Assembly: GCA_946965045.2 (NCBI GenBank) | Contig: OX337241.1 | Coordinates: 1,775,244 to 1,839,243 of the forward strand | DNA: 64,000 bases | Reading direction: 5' to 3' | Source: Epithemia pelagica | Lineage: Eukaryota > Bacillariophyta > Bacillariophyceae > Surirellales > Surirellaceae | Shown here: piece after piece, positions 41,066 to 52,153 of the stretch | Numbering within the stretch: position 1 is the stretch's first letter | How the letters are laid out: every line of letters begins with the position of its first letter | Notes under the pieces: model-generated | Seen by the model: only the letters and a program-made list of their open reading frames with translations | Databases searched by the model: none | Told to the model about the DNA's origin: nothing | Made by a program: the position numbers and the translations under genes

Positions 41066-43913
41066 ATGGCCTTGTTACTTTCCTCCAATGCTCAATCCTT
41101 TATTAAAGTACCCTTGCCGGATCATGACAAGGAGGAATTTTGGTTGACGGTATGGATATTCCTGGCATTGCCAATTGTTTGGTTCGGAATTGGTGCGTCA
41201 TGCTACGTCATCAGTCGTCGTCCTCGGGTTCGGAGCTCCAAGGACACTCAGGCAAACGTCAAGCACAATGAGCTATTGTCGAAACAACAAATCAGTCACA
41301 ACACACAGAATACAGTGGATACTGTCCAAACCAAGTTGCAATCCAAGTCCAAGAGAACTTTGCTATTACGACGACCTCCATCATTAGTCGCCAACAACGT
41401 TCGGGTGGATCTGTACCTGATACTGGGCATCGTCGTTGGTTACAGTATCTCCAGTGCGTGGATCCTGTTGACGAAATCGCCTCACAACGCGGGGACAGCC
41501 CGGAGTGTCTTTGTCACACCTCTCTTGACAACCGACGAATGTCAAGCGATTCAACAACAGGTGTCGTCGCACCATTCGTCGTCGTCGTCGTCATCGTCTG
41601 CTTTCTCTAGGGAATCGGTCGCAAAATTTATACCGCTGAAAGACATTAACCCAACGTTCTTGGTAACTGTCGACGACACCAATGAGACAAGAACGGCTGC
41701 TGCCGCCAACACTAGCTCTTCCGAGAATAGTACTACTACTACAGCATGGGACTGGAAGACGGTCTTGGTACAAGCTCGATTGCGACCCATGGTGGAGCGC
41801 ATTTATGGAATTCCAACCACCGCTGGAACACGGACATTGCAGAAGGAACCCTTACCACGATTGCACATTGAATCGGACCATTGGTGGATTGTGCACTACT
41901 CCAGTTCAACCCCATCCTGTTCTTCTTCTTCTCTGAAAGAAAGTAGAGAATGGCAACTCGCAGAGGATCCTCCTGGTCTTTTGTCGCCGCCATCGTCTTC
42001 TTCTTCTTCCGTGTCGTATTTACACGTTCGCATTGTACTGAGCCATGGCGATGAAGAGGAAACCACTGGTTGCTCCATCTGTTGTGGCGATGATTGGCAA
42101 TTTTGGAATAGGTGGACGAAACAACCGTTTGGGAAGGATTCATGTGACACCAGTACAAGTCTAATCAAATCACATGCAGAAGTTTTGGCAACACCCAGTA
42201 TGACATGGCCTGTCGGATCTGGAATGATCTATTCCTCGCACCTGGAACGTCGCTTCTACTCTTCACCACAAACACAACAACAACCACCAGAGCAAGATGA
42301 TGGCATGAACGAAGACTCGATGGGTTGCTGTATGAACGGCAGGATGGAGTTGGTGGGATCCATTTCCTTGCTCCTGTCCAAGCAGGACAATCATGACGAG
42401 AACCCCTCTTCACCGCCAACGTCGTTTTCGGGGCGTCCGCGACCAGTTGGACGACAGGAGGCCCTCGTGACCACAACAACGCAGTTGAGAAAGTACGACG
42501 TTCAATGGTGGAGTATCAATACGTGGGCGTCATATTTTCAGAATGCGCACCTTCGCATCGAAGCTTGGTTGGTTTCTCGAGAAACTACAGATGACGTCGT
42601 CGATGACGCCATTCATACCAAGGATTCCTCATCTCGGCAAACGAATGACCTGAACGCCAAGAGCCCAAGCAGAGACAACAACAATAAAAAGTTGGATCAA
42701 CAACAACGACAACTGGGAGAGCTCTATCAACTCTTGTGGAACCTTGTCGAAGCTCTGGGTGATGCTTTGATCCCTCATTGCATCCATATGTTGGTACCAG
42801 AAAAGGATTCTCTAGCCTTTCTACAAACATTGGACCGTGAGTTCTTCTTGCTCCATCAATCACAGTACGACATGAAGTTGGACGGAACATGTGATGCATC
42901 GAATGATATGACATGCCAGAGCGACCATGATACGGATACTACCCGTGACCATTCTTGTGCACCTCGTCCAGAGGACCCCGTCGCTTGGAAACCAGCCGAT
43001 CTGGATCACATGTTTGAACGCATTATACAAACATTCGACCACGTGAAAGTATGGTCCTGTACTTTGACCGCGACCAATCAATTCAAGGCAACACAAACAA
43101 GCACTCGTGGTTCAGGTACGGAGGATGCTGATGGTAACAAGCACTATCCCCTGGTGGGACCCTGGATCATCACCATTGACAATTTCATTTCACCTGCCGA
43201 GGCACAACACTTAATCGATTGGGGTAAACAGCTGGGTTACGAACGAAGTCAGGGAGTGGCCCAAGACTTGGACCACGAAGAACTGGACCGTGACGGAGCA
43301 TTATCTTCTGTGGGAGTGGTCAGTGCCGATCGCACATCCACCAATACATGGTGTGAAGAAGGCTGTCATGACGATCCCGTCGTTGTGAATGTGAAAAATC
43401 GCTTGGAAAACCTGACCGGTATTCCCATGGATAATGCCGAACTGATCCAACTTCTGCAATGTACGTATGGACATTTTTGTGTTGGATAAGCTGTCGCAGA
43501 GGTGTCCTGAAAGTGTTGCTAACCTGCCTTTCGCTTACCGCCAACAAATGATGACTACGTCAGATGAGGAGGGCCAATTCTATCGAATGCACCACGACTA
43601 TGTCGACCACGAAAGAGATAGAGTTGAAGGTCCTCGTATCTTGACGGTTTTTCTCTATTTAAATACAGTGGAAGAGGGTGGGGAAACTCGGTTTCAGTGG
43701 TTTGAAAGCAACAATAGCGAGAAAAAGTCGCTTCGCATTCAACCTCAGTTGGGACGAGCAGTCATATGGCCAAATGTTTTGAATGAATATCCGCTAGAAC
43801 GGGACGACCGTACCGAACATGAAGCAATGCCAGTAATCAAGGGACGTAAGTTCGCGGCCAATGTGTGGATTCACTTAAGAAGTATCGTCATGGCGGTTGA
43901 ACGAGGATGCTAA
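41066..43913 (+). CDS. membrane-anchored prolyl 4-hydroxylase-like 2OG/Fe(II) oxygenase
   Basis: Two exons, 41066-43460 and 43564-43913, with a 103-nt phase-1 intron (GTACGT...CGTCAG). Joining them reads LIQLLQYEEGQFYRMHHDY, the canonical P4H approach to the HxD motif, and gives 914 residues. Two hydrophobic segments lie near residues 29-48 and 112-131. The C-terminal 220 residues form the P4H domain: FISPAEAQHLIDWG, the HxD iron pair in MHHDYVD, TVFLYLNTVEEGGETRF, the distal His in TEHEA, and the lysine in KGRKFAANVWIH that would bind 2-oxoglutarate. The 500 or so residues before it include VFVTPLLTTDECQAIQQQV and HWWIVHYSS, which look like a decayed extra copy of the same fold without an HxD. 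It may hydroxylate proline in secretory proteins (inference). Confidence 0.85.
43461..43563 (+). other. intron of P4H-like gene
   Basis: A 103-nt GT-AG intron, phase 1. It splits a tyrosine codon (T plus AT) just before the EEGQFYRMHHD motif. Confidence 0.9.
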
Positions 43914-44427
43914 GTTGCAAGGGGAAACGAAAGAAAGGTTCAATACTGACAGTGGGCTTGAATATTCCGGCGTCGCAAGGAACAAGCGAATCTACACAAG
44001 TCTGGAATGTGAAAGTATGTTTGTTGGAGCAGCATGGTAGTAGGGAACATACTTCACATGACTTTCTTCCTCTCGTGTTTGCAACGTGATCAACCCTGGT
44101 AGTTTGAACGCTTCACGAAGCAGTATCACGATTCATCGCACGGTATGTATTGCGGACATACGTCCAAAGTAAGAGGTACAATGACCTCATGTAGAGGGCC
44201 AATTAGGACCTTCCAAGCAATATTGTTTCAGTTGGGCCCCATGGTGCGTGAAACGGAGTAGGAGTAGCTAGAGAGCGCTTCTGCTCCCAATCGATAGTGC
44301 ACATAGCTACGACCCCTCGTGAAACGCTGAGAAACGCGTCACCTACGAACTTCTGAAATGGTAACTTACGTAATCCTAGCGGTCGGCATATTTTAAGCTC
44401 GTACGCGCAACACAGCCCAAGATCACC
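43914..44427. other. intergenic region
   Basis: About 510 bp between the P4H-like and HAD genes, which run in the same direction. It contains the terminator of the first and the promoter of the second. No gene or repeat recognised. Confidence 0.35.
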
Positions 44428-45471
44428 ATGTGGATGCAATGCAACGGCAACGGCATTCCCAATTGCATACCGTTCAGAGTTGGAATCATCGGCGCGTTGT
44501 TTCTTTTTACTGCAGAAACTACGATTGCATTTGGCTTCCCTGCCGACTCGCACAACCCGAGTTACTGTGCGTCTCGCTGGACATTGTTGACTTCGTCGTC
44601 CCTGTCGCTTTCTCGGGCAGACGAGAAGAAAAATCTTCTCGCATTGTCGGCTAGTCCTGGGGCCATCAACGACCAAGCGGATACACCAAACACTATGGAG
44701 AACGGAATCGCTAAAAATGTGAAAAAGGGTATTATTTTCGATATTGACGGTACATTGGCAGACTCATGGCAATTAGGATTTGATGCGACCAATAAGGTAT
44801 TACGGAATAACGATATTGAAACAATCTCAGAGGAAACGTATCACCAAGGAACGAAGTTCACGACGCCAAATCGGCTGGCTCGACATGCAGGCTTGGAACC
44901 CGCAGACGGCAGTTCATTCGAGACCATGGGGGAGAAACTGGCAAAGGAATTCGATGAACTCTACATTGGATTGGTGTCAACGGAAACGGCAAGATTTTAT
45001 CCTGGGATTGGAGATTTGTTGTTGCGTGTTCCCAGTGATATTGCCTTGGGGGTTTTGACGAATGCTGCCGTGGATTATGCTCATGCGGTGCTGAAAGTGA
45101 ACAGTATCCCACTGTCACCTTCTCCTGGTTCAGAGGACAAAATGCAGTTGTACCACCGGTTTCAATCGATTCGGGGAGCAGACAATGTTCCTCAAGCCAA
45201 ACCAGAACCAGATGGATTGTGGACCGTATGTGATGACTTGGGTGTAGCTCCCAGCGATTGTGTATACATTGGAGATTCTCCCAGTGATGGCAAAGCTGCA
45301 CTCGCAGCAGGGATGTCGTTTGTGGGTGTATCATGGGGGAGTCATAGTCGAGAAGCCCTCTCCGGCATTGTTGATCCAGGAAACAAAAACGAAATCAATG
45401 ATCCAATTAAGATTTGTGATACAGTGGAAGAACTGAATGAAGTTCTTGCAGGTTACTTGGTTGAGAGATGA
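44428..45471 (+). CDS. HAD-family phosphatase, probably plastid-targeted
   Basis: 347 residues, ATG 44428 with an ACC in front. Residues about 16-40 are a hydrophobic signal (VGIIGALFLFTAETTIAFGFP). The AFGFP at its end resembles the ASAFAP cleavage motif with Phe used by diatom complex plastids, so import into the plastid is likely. The HAD core has motif I FDIDGTLAD (from residue 104), motif II LTNAA, motif III KPEPDGLW and motif IV YIGDSPSDGKAALAAG. The helical cap suits the phosphoglycolate phosphatase/phosphoglucomutase-like subfamily. A role in removing 2-phosphoglycolate made by photorespiration is possible but not proven. Confidence 0.85.
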   Translation: MWMQCNGNGIPNCIPFRVGIIGALFLFTAETTIAFGFPADSHNPSYCASRWTLLTSSSLSLSRADEKKNLLALSASPGAINDQADTPNTMENGIAKNVKKGIIFDIDGTLADSWQLGFDATNKVLRNNDIETISEETYHQGTKFTTPNRLARHAGLEPADGSSFETMGEKLAKEFDELYIGLVSTETARFYPGIGDLLLRVPSDIALGVLTNAAVDYAHAVLKVNSIPLSPSPGSEDKMQLYHRFQSIRGADNVPQAKPEPDGLWTVCDDLGVAPSDCVYIGDSPSDGKAALAAGMSFVGVSWGSHSREALSGIVDPGNKNEINDPIKICDTVEELNEVLAGYLVER

Positions 45472-45704
45472 ACTGAGCTTAGTAAGCCTTTTGTGGAGTC
45501 CCGAAAACCCGAAGCATTTCAAGATCAAGGGTTGACATTAGCTTTCTCCGTTGAATCATTGGTAGCCTTCCCGAGAATATTGGCAACAAGTACTCCTGAA
45601 CTGGACAGCTTTTCCTATTCATTTTCCAAGCTCTTGTTGTGGCATCTCGTCTCACCGCAAAAAGTCAAATATCAATGCATGTCTAATCTTAATATGTATG
45701 TATT

Positions 45705-48700
45705 CTAAACGACGCTCAGGATGGCAGAGATTCCCGCGTTCAGGATTCGCTCCTTGACTATCTCTGCGTCTTTGTACGAATACGCATTCATGCCCTCGAG
45801 AGGGTAATCGACCTCGAGCATGGAGTACTTTTCACGCCCGAGTTCATGATACGGAATAAGCTCGATTGTACGGAATGCTGTGCCCAATTCTTTGGCAAAA
45901 GCAACCAAAGCGTCCAATTCCGAGTCGGTATCAGTCATATCCTTGAGCAGAACCCATCGCAGCGTCAACTTGATCGTTGGATAGTTGTCTCGAATGTAGC
46001 GAGCAAATTCCTTGGACTTCGCCATTTCGGCGGGAGACACTTGCGCAACTTTCGCGGCAACATCATTGTCCATACCTTTCATGCATAGTAAGACATGGTC
46101 GGTCACCGGAAGAACTTTGTCCCAGCGGCGCTTGTTTCCAAAACATGCGGTATCGAGGCAAGTTGTCAACCCTTTCGCATGGACACGCTCAAAAACGTCG
46201 CGGACAAAATCGGGTTGGAGCATGGCCTCTCCTCCAGAAAGCGTGATACCACCTCCTCTGGGCTTGAGCCAGTCTTTATACTTTCCGACCAACGAAGCAA
46301 CCTCAGCGGACGACATCGCGAACTCGGGGTGTTCTTTGGGGTCAGCCATTGCTTGTGTCTCAGGATTGCAACAGAAGACGCACTTTTTGGGACATCCTTG
46401 CAAGAAGACGTTCGTACGGATTCCAGGACCATCTGTTGTTGAAAAAGTCTCGAGAGCGTAAACAGATCCCAATTTGGCACCCTCGTCGTCAACGCCTTCC
46501 ATTTCCTCTGGATGGGTTTCTTTCTTTTCATCATTCGGGTCAAAAACGAGGCCTTTTCCGTATACGGCGGTGTCCTTTTTCTTTTGGGCCATGGTTGTTA
46601 CATTTGTCGAATGCATCGTTCGCGCCATCACTTCCTCTCGTTGTTCGGGTGTCAGGCGATTGAAACGGACAGCATATCCACTGACACGGATTGTCAAGTT
46701 CGGATACTTCTCAGGATGTTCATGTGCATCAAGAAGAATGTCTCGACTAAGAACATTGATGTTAATGTGGTGGGCATTTCGGTTGAAGTATCCGTCGAGA
46801 ATTGTGGCCAAATTCACCGGACGCTTGGTTTCTTGTCCCAATGCATTGGGAAGGAAGCAAAAGGTATTGGAAATACCATCCATGCATTTCGCGTAAGGAA
46901 GTTTGGCGACTGAAGACAAAGACGCTAGAGCTCCGTTCTTGTCACGTCCATGCATGGGGTTCGCACCAGGAGCAAATGCCTCTCCAAAGACACGTCCGTC
47001 AGGTGTGGCTCCCGTTGCTTTGCCGTACACCAAATTGGAAGTAATTGTTAGGATGGACAGGGTGGCCTTGGCATTTTTGTACAGCGGATGTTTGTCAAGT
47101 TCCTCGTGGAATCTGGAGCACACCTTGACGGCGATCGAATCCACACGATCGTCGTCGTTTCCAAATTGAGGAATTTCTCGGTTGGGGTGACCACGGCGGA
47201 AACTGGTGGTCAAGCCATTCTCATCACGGATTGGGTATATGTCATCATACTTCAAAGCAGCAAGAGAGTCTGCGACCACACTGAGACCTGCAGCCCCGAA
47301 AGCCATCAGTCGATTGACATTCGAGTTGTGGAGAGCCATTTGGATGTTTTCGTAGTTGGTGCAATCATGGGAATAGTGGATGCAGTTCATTGTTTCCGCG
47401 TAGAGTTTGGCCATCCAAGGAATGGCAATATCAAAATACAAGCGCTCGACATCCTCGAAGTTGATGGGTTTGTTTTCGTCACCAGCACCAATGCCAAGCT
47501 TTTCGCATTCTTCGCCAAGTGCCGGGCATAGTTTCTCGCCGTGTATTTCATCTCGTCCTCCGTTGAGGCACATCAGAAGTAACTTAACCATTTTAGTGCG
47601 AGCTCCAAAAAACTGCATGTCCACTCCAACCCTCATGCCGGACACACAACAGGCGATGGCATAATCGCTTCCAAAAATTGACCGCATGAGGTCATCGTTC
47701 TCGTACTGAATTGAGGACGATTCAATCGATTGCTGAGCGCAATAAACCTTGAAATTGTCGGGGAGATTTTGTGACCAAAGCACCATCAGGTTTGGCTCTG
47801 GGGCAGGACCCTGGTTCGTCAATGTGTGCAGGAAACGGAAGGTGGTTTTGGTCACCATGCTCTTGCCCTCTTCTGTGCATCCCCCAAGGGCAATCGTCAA
47901 CCACGTAGGGTCTCTGGAGAAGAGTGCGTTGTAGGCGGGGGGTCGAAGATGACGAACAAGACGCATCTTGATCACAACGTCGTCAATTACTTCTTGAAGG
48001 TCTATTTCCGTGGATGTTCCTTCTGCGAGCTCTCGTTCAGCATAGATATCAAGGAACGCATCCCACCGTCCAACGGACATGGCAGCCCCGTCTTGTTCCT
48101 TAAGGGCAGCAGTGTGACCCAGCCACATGGCTTGCACTGCTTCTTGGAAGGTCTTTGCTGGTAGACGAAGGTCCACACCATAGCTGTCACCCATTTCTGC
48201 CAACTCTTTAAGACCTTTAATTTGTTTTGAAATTTCGGCTCGAAGTTGCATGTTCTCAACGGAGGCACCGGGAACTGCTGCATAGTCGGCTTTCTTTCTC
48301 CGAATGAGCTCATCAACACCATACAGAGCAAGGCGTCGATAATCTCCAATGATTCTACCGCGACCGTAGGCATCCGGCAGACCTGTAAGCAAGTGCGCAT
48401 GTCGAGCTGCACGCATCTCTTTGGTGTACATGCTGAAAATCATGTCATTGTGTGTTTGGACATCCTGTAGTCGAAGAAACGTTTGTGAGGGAAAGCGAAG
48501 CAATTAAATCAAAGGCTAATTCAGCACAACCATACGTACCTCAGTGTAGGTTTTCTTCATTTCTTCGTCAGGAGTAAAACCGTAGCTCTCGAGTGCCTTT
48601 CGCACGACATTGAAGCCCCCACGAGGCTTGCATGAACGCTTCAAAGGTTCATCGGTTTGGAGGCCACAGACAACGTCTTCTTCGGGAGAGAGAACGTAGC

Positions 48701-49091
48701 CCGGCCCATGACTTGTAATTGTGGAAGGCGTCTTTGTATCAACGTCCAAGATACCACGTTGACGCTCCAATTCCATTAGTTCTTCGCAACGCTTCCAACT
48801 CTTGAGTGTTCTTTCGGTCGGTCCTTCCAAAAAGGACAAATCTCCGCGGTACGGAGTCACATGTTCCAGAACGTAGTCCTTGACTGAGCAATCACCAGGA
48901 AGTGGAGCAGGTGTTACGACCGAAGGGAGGTCATGGATTTGCGAAAGTTTCGACTCCAACTCATCGCATGAACTCCGAAAAGATGGGAAAGAAGCATGGT
49001 TGGATCTCAAATGATGCTTCAACTGCTTCTCTCGAGGCTCCTCCGAATAGGAAATCTTGATAGTTACTTTGGGACGCACCGGGCGGAACAT
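45705..49091 (-). CDS. pyruvate formate-lyase fused to PFL-activating enzyme
   Basis: Two exons, 49091-48540 and 48464-45705, with a 75-nt phase-0 intron (GTACGT...CTACAG). The splice reads KKTYTE-DVQTHND, matching PFL. The protein is 1103 residues. Residues 1 to about 800 are [20 protein letters not shown], the catalytic Cys pair in YAIACCVSG (456-457) and the glycyl-radical loop RVSGYAVRF (Gly about 780). After a charged linker of about 60 residues comes a radical SAM activase, with [17 protein letters not shown] and the CxxxCxxC cluster in CPKKCVFC (875, 879, 882). PFL cleaves pyruvate plus CoA to acetyl-CoA and formate; the activase makes the glycyl radical. Normally these are two proteins. 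The N-terminal 40 residues are basic and could be a mitochondrial or plastid presequence. Confidence 0.93.
48465..48539 (-). other. intron of PFL-activase gene
   Basis: A 75-nt GT-AG intron, phase 0, located just before the conserved THND block. It is short, like the other introns here. Confidence 0.9.
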
Positions 49092-50204
49092 TGTTGTTGC
49101 TTTCGGTGTTTTGTTGTTGTTGTTGTTGTTGTTGATGTGTTTTCGTTTCAATGAATTGAATGTTTCAGTTCAGGGATGATTTGATTTTGTGAGACCATGA
49201 AGAATGGCGAAAAATCATTCCTTTTCCAATCAACCTATTCGTGATTCGCTTTTTGACACCAGAATTCGGGCTTTGGGAAATCGACCAAATGCGAAGCTGT
49301 ACTTTTTGGGCCACAGTTGTGCGATTCGGGTTGGGATCGAGATATGCCAGTTCCAAACGCACATGCCGAATGCCGACATATTCCATGAGAATTCGACAGT
49401 ATTCTCGACGGACCTATCAGTTGGGTCATTCTGGACGGTGGTTTCTCGTCTTGCTATATCTCGGAGGCGAGAACAGAACTCATCATGGAAGACTCCGATG
49501 GGCTCACAATGCATTCAGCAAGAGAGCCCATAGCCCATTGGCAAAGATTAGAAAATAGAAGAAGGTGAAGTTGGTTCTGAGATTCTTGATGCGGTGAGGG
49601 GACTCGAGACAGTCGAGAATCTCGCGTGTCAAGAGACGACCACCTAATTCATCCGCAATATAAAATCAGTGCTTCGACTTCGGCTGGTACTTCGTAGTAT
49701 GTTATCATTCCGTTCGCCTCCCCTTGCTCCATGTCGATAAGGAGGACAACGACGACAGTAAGCTTGACTCTTCCAATTGCAATGGGAAAGCGGCATCGTT
49801 GAATTCAAATGCATCATCAGTTGGCATTCTAAGACATTCTCGTCCCCTTTCCCTGACTTTTCGGGCAACGGGCACCCCAATAGAGTTATTAGCAAGCAGA
49901 CCGAAACTTGTTTCGTTCCTCTCCGATAAACGTTTACGATTATACAGTCACAACGACACTAGATACAGACGAGGTATGCCCATTTCTGGGTCTTCAATGC
50001 TTCTAGCAATTCAGTCATTCGTCTTCAAATGGTTCCACACATTGGGAGGCACGTCAAGCTCACAAAGCTCAATGCCATATATGGCTCCATTTAAAATCAG
50101 TTGTTGCTAGCCTGATGTGAGAAAAATGTTGAAACATTTTGCTCTATGATCATGTGTTTCGATGTCCTTTATGGTTCCCTAGACTGTAGAGATGGGCTTT
50201 GCGA
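49092..50204. other. intergenic region
   Basis: About 1.1 kb between the PFL gene and the end of the channel gene, both on the minus strand. Several frames of 80-128 codons overlap on both strands (for example ATG 49204 to 49533 plus), but none has recognisable motifs and they conflict with each other. A GTT/TTG triplet repeat lies near 49090-49135, just upstream of the PFL start. I do not call a gene here. Confidence 0.4.
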
Positions 50205-51853
50205 TTACCCAGACTGTACAGCTCCAAGTCCCCGCAAATGTCGAAATCCAAACAATCGTGGGATCAATCGCAACCAAAGCAAGTCTCCACATAGTTCGAC
50301 GATGCTCAGAGCCGAAATCCCCAAGAACAAGCCCATGGATCCTCCGACAGAACCCAACAGCTGCGCAAAAGTAACGGCCTTGGACTCCGTGAGTCGATGT
50401 GACTGAATTTCATCGTAATTCAGCTGCATCCAAACTATATTTTGTAGTACAAAGTCTTGTGGCAACCCAAGTTGTTCCTCCATCTCTTCTAGGACCGTTA
50501 CAGAGAGATCCAGCTCTGAAATGGTACCTTTGTACAAAGTCTGACGACAGGGTGGTAATTCACACATGGCACAGGCAGGAGAATTTTGCAATACGTGTGA
50601 TTCCATCTCAAGAAAATCTTCGAGACACTCACTATCATGAGTCATGGTGCAGTAAAGAAGATTCTCTGTCCCATTTCCGTCATTTGTCTGCTCTTGCTGT
50701 TCGTTGATATTCTCTAAAGCATGGTCATCTCCCCATGTTCTACACTGACATGCTTCTCGTTGAGCAGCCTGAATGCATTCGACGCGGCATTGAGCTTGTG
50801 TATAGCTCGGAGACTCGGAATGGCAACGAGCCCATGGAGCTTGCTTCTCGCGGACAAATTCCGTCATCGATATACGGGCAAGAACATTCTTGCCAGGCGA
50901 GGCCGTCAAGTATGGTAATTGCGTATTAATGGGTGTGCCTGGTTCCTGTACAAAGACCAAGGCACCGGCAATTTCTGTTGCATTGATTTCATAATCGTAT
51001 TGATTCAAAAAGGCCAGGATTTCTAAACCCCCGTCCAATCCGGGTTGCATAATTTCGTCTGTCGTTTGAAACGACCAGCACAATCCGAAATTGGTCATTC
51101 GAGGTTGCCATACCTCGGTCGTGTTCTTTTCGATACCATTGAATTCTGTTGAGAAGATGAAATCATCCACTGTGGTAGCGGATACGACAAGTGCCAGCTC
51201 TTCAGGTGTTGTGGGTTCGTCAATTTCATAGATGGTCAAGGATGTTTGAGACAACGGATTACTGTTGCAGATTGTCACTTCAGGAAAGGGAAGCGATGTT
51301 GGAACAATTGTTTCCCTATCAGTCACGACATCGTAGTCACGATATTCACTTATCAGTGTTTTGATCTGCCATAGCATGAAAAGGCCGGAAGTACAAATTA
51401 ACAGCAACCACAAGATTCTCTTCCACAGTTTCCATGACAGGGGATCAGACATGTTTGCAACCCCATGGATTGTTGTACCTTGGGCCCACTCATTCAAGAC
51501 AAATTGCACGGGAGCGTCACGTTCGTCAAAGTCGGGATCGCCTGGTACCGGATGATGGACTCTGTCTTGCGCATGGTCGTGCCTGTCGTTGTCGCTCGAT
51601 GGATCACTTCTCGTGGTGTCACTACCGCTCTTGCGCAGATGAAGCGTTTCTTGCAGGGGGATTTCGTATCCTGTCTTTTTTTGGTTCCTTGGATGGATGG
51701 AGATGATAGCGATTGTGAAATGAGCCGACTGGAGGATTCGCAAAGAGGAGTACTTGCGGGCATTTCTTCGTCGGCTCCATGTGTGACATAGTGGTCGGAT
51801 CCCCTAATTTGATCAGTACTGTCCATTGGAGTAGGATCAGAAGCAGCGGTCAT
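50205..51853 (-). CDS. DEG/ENaC/ASIC-type ion channel
   Basis: Proposed as two exons, 51853-51754 and 51670-50205, with an 83-nt phase-1 intron (GTACTC...AGACAG), giving 521 residues. The main exon alone contains the whole channel. TM1 is WLLLICTSGLFMLWQ, followed by the family hallmark LPFPEVTICNSNPLS. The extracellular domain has many cysteines (CRVECIQAAQREACQCRTWG, CAMCELPPC). TM2 carries LLGSVGGSMGLFLGISALSIVEL, where GIS aligns with the GxS selectivity filter and the GLFLG stretch is characteristic of the family. These trimeric channels conduct sodium in animals. The first exon is short and its splice rests on frame continuity only. Gating ligand and role in a protist are unknown. It is divergent from the PPR gene. 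Confidence 0.85.
51671..51753 (-). other. proposed intron of DEG/ENaC-like gene
   Basis: An 83-nt GT-AG intron, phase 1, that would link an ATG-started short exon to the channel frame, which otherwise lacks a nearby ATG. No family motif spans the junction, so this is less certain than the other introns. Confidence 0.6.
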
Positions 51854-52025
51854 GTTGTAGCTGTACAGGTTCTCCAGCTTTTGCCTCCCTTCGAGTGATT
51901 GTTATGCTTGTGCACGCAGTCTTCGAATTTTCCAAAAAATGAGACGAGATACATGTGGGTCGACGCGCGCTCTGGTGTCACATATTATTTGCATTTTCGC
52001 ATGCGGGCCGGGTTTCCAGAGGGAG

Positions 52026-52092
52026 TATATCGTGACGATACTCTGAGTAGTAGAAGGATTACCTATATTTTGAGTCCATTACCGGAAGTTGC
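52026..52092. repeat. copy of foldback element end in PPR leader
   Basis: 67 bp match the reverse complement of 17814-17880 with three mismatches, ending in the same TTACCGGAAGTTGC terminus. It lies 62 bp upstream of the favoured PPR start at 52154. Confidence 0.85.
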
Positions 52093-52153
52093 TGCAGCAA
52101 CTGACCGAACAACAGACAATATAAAGGAGAACGAACAAAAGGATGCGCCCATC

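Noticed and set aside
49165-50110. Several overlapping frames of 80-128 codons on both strands
   Set aside because: They conflict with one another, mostly lack an ATG, and show no recognisable motif.
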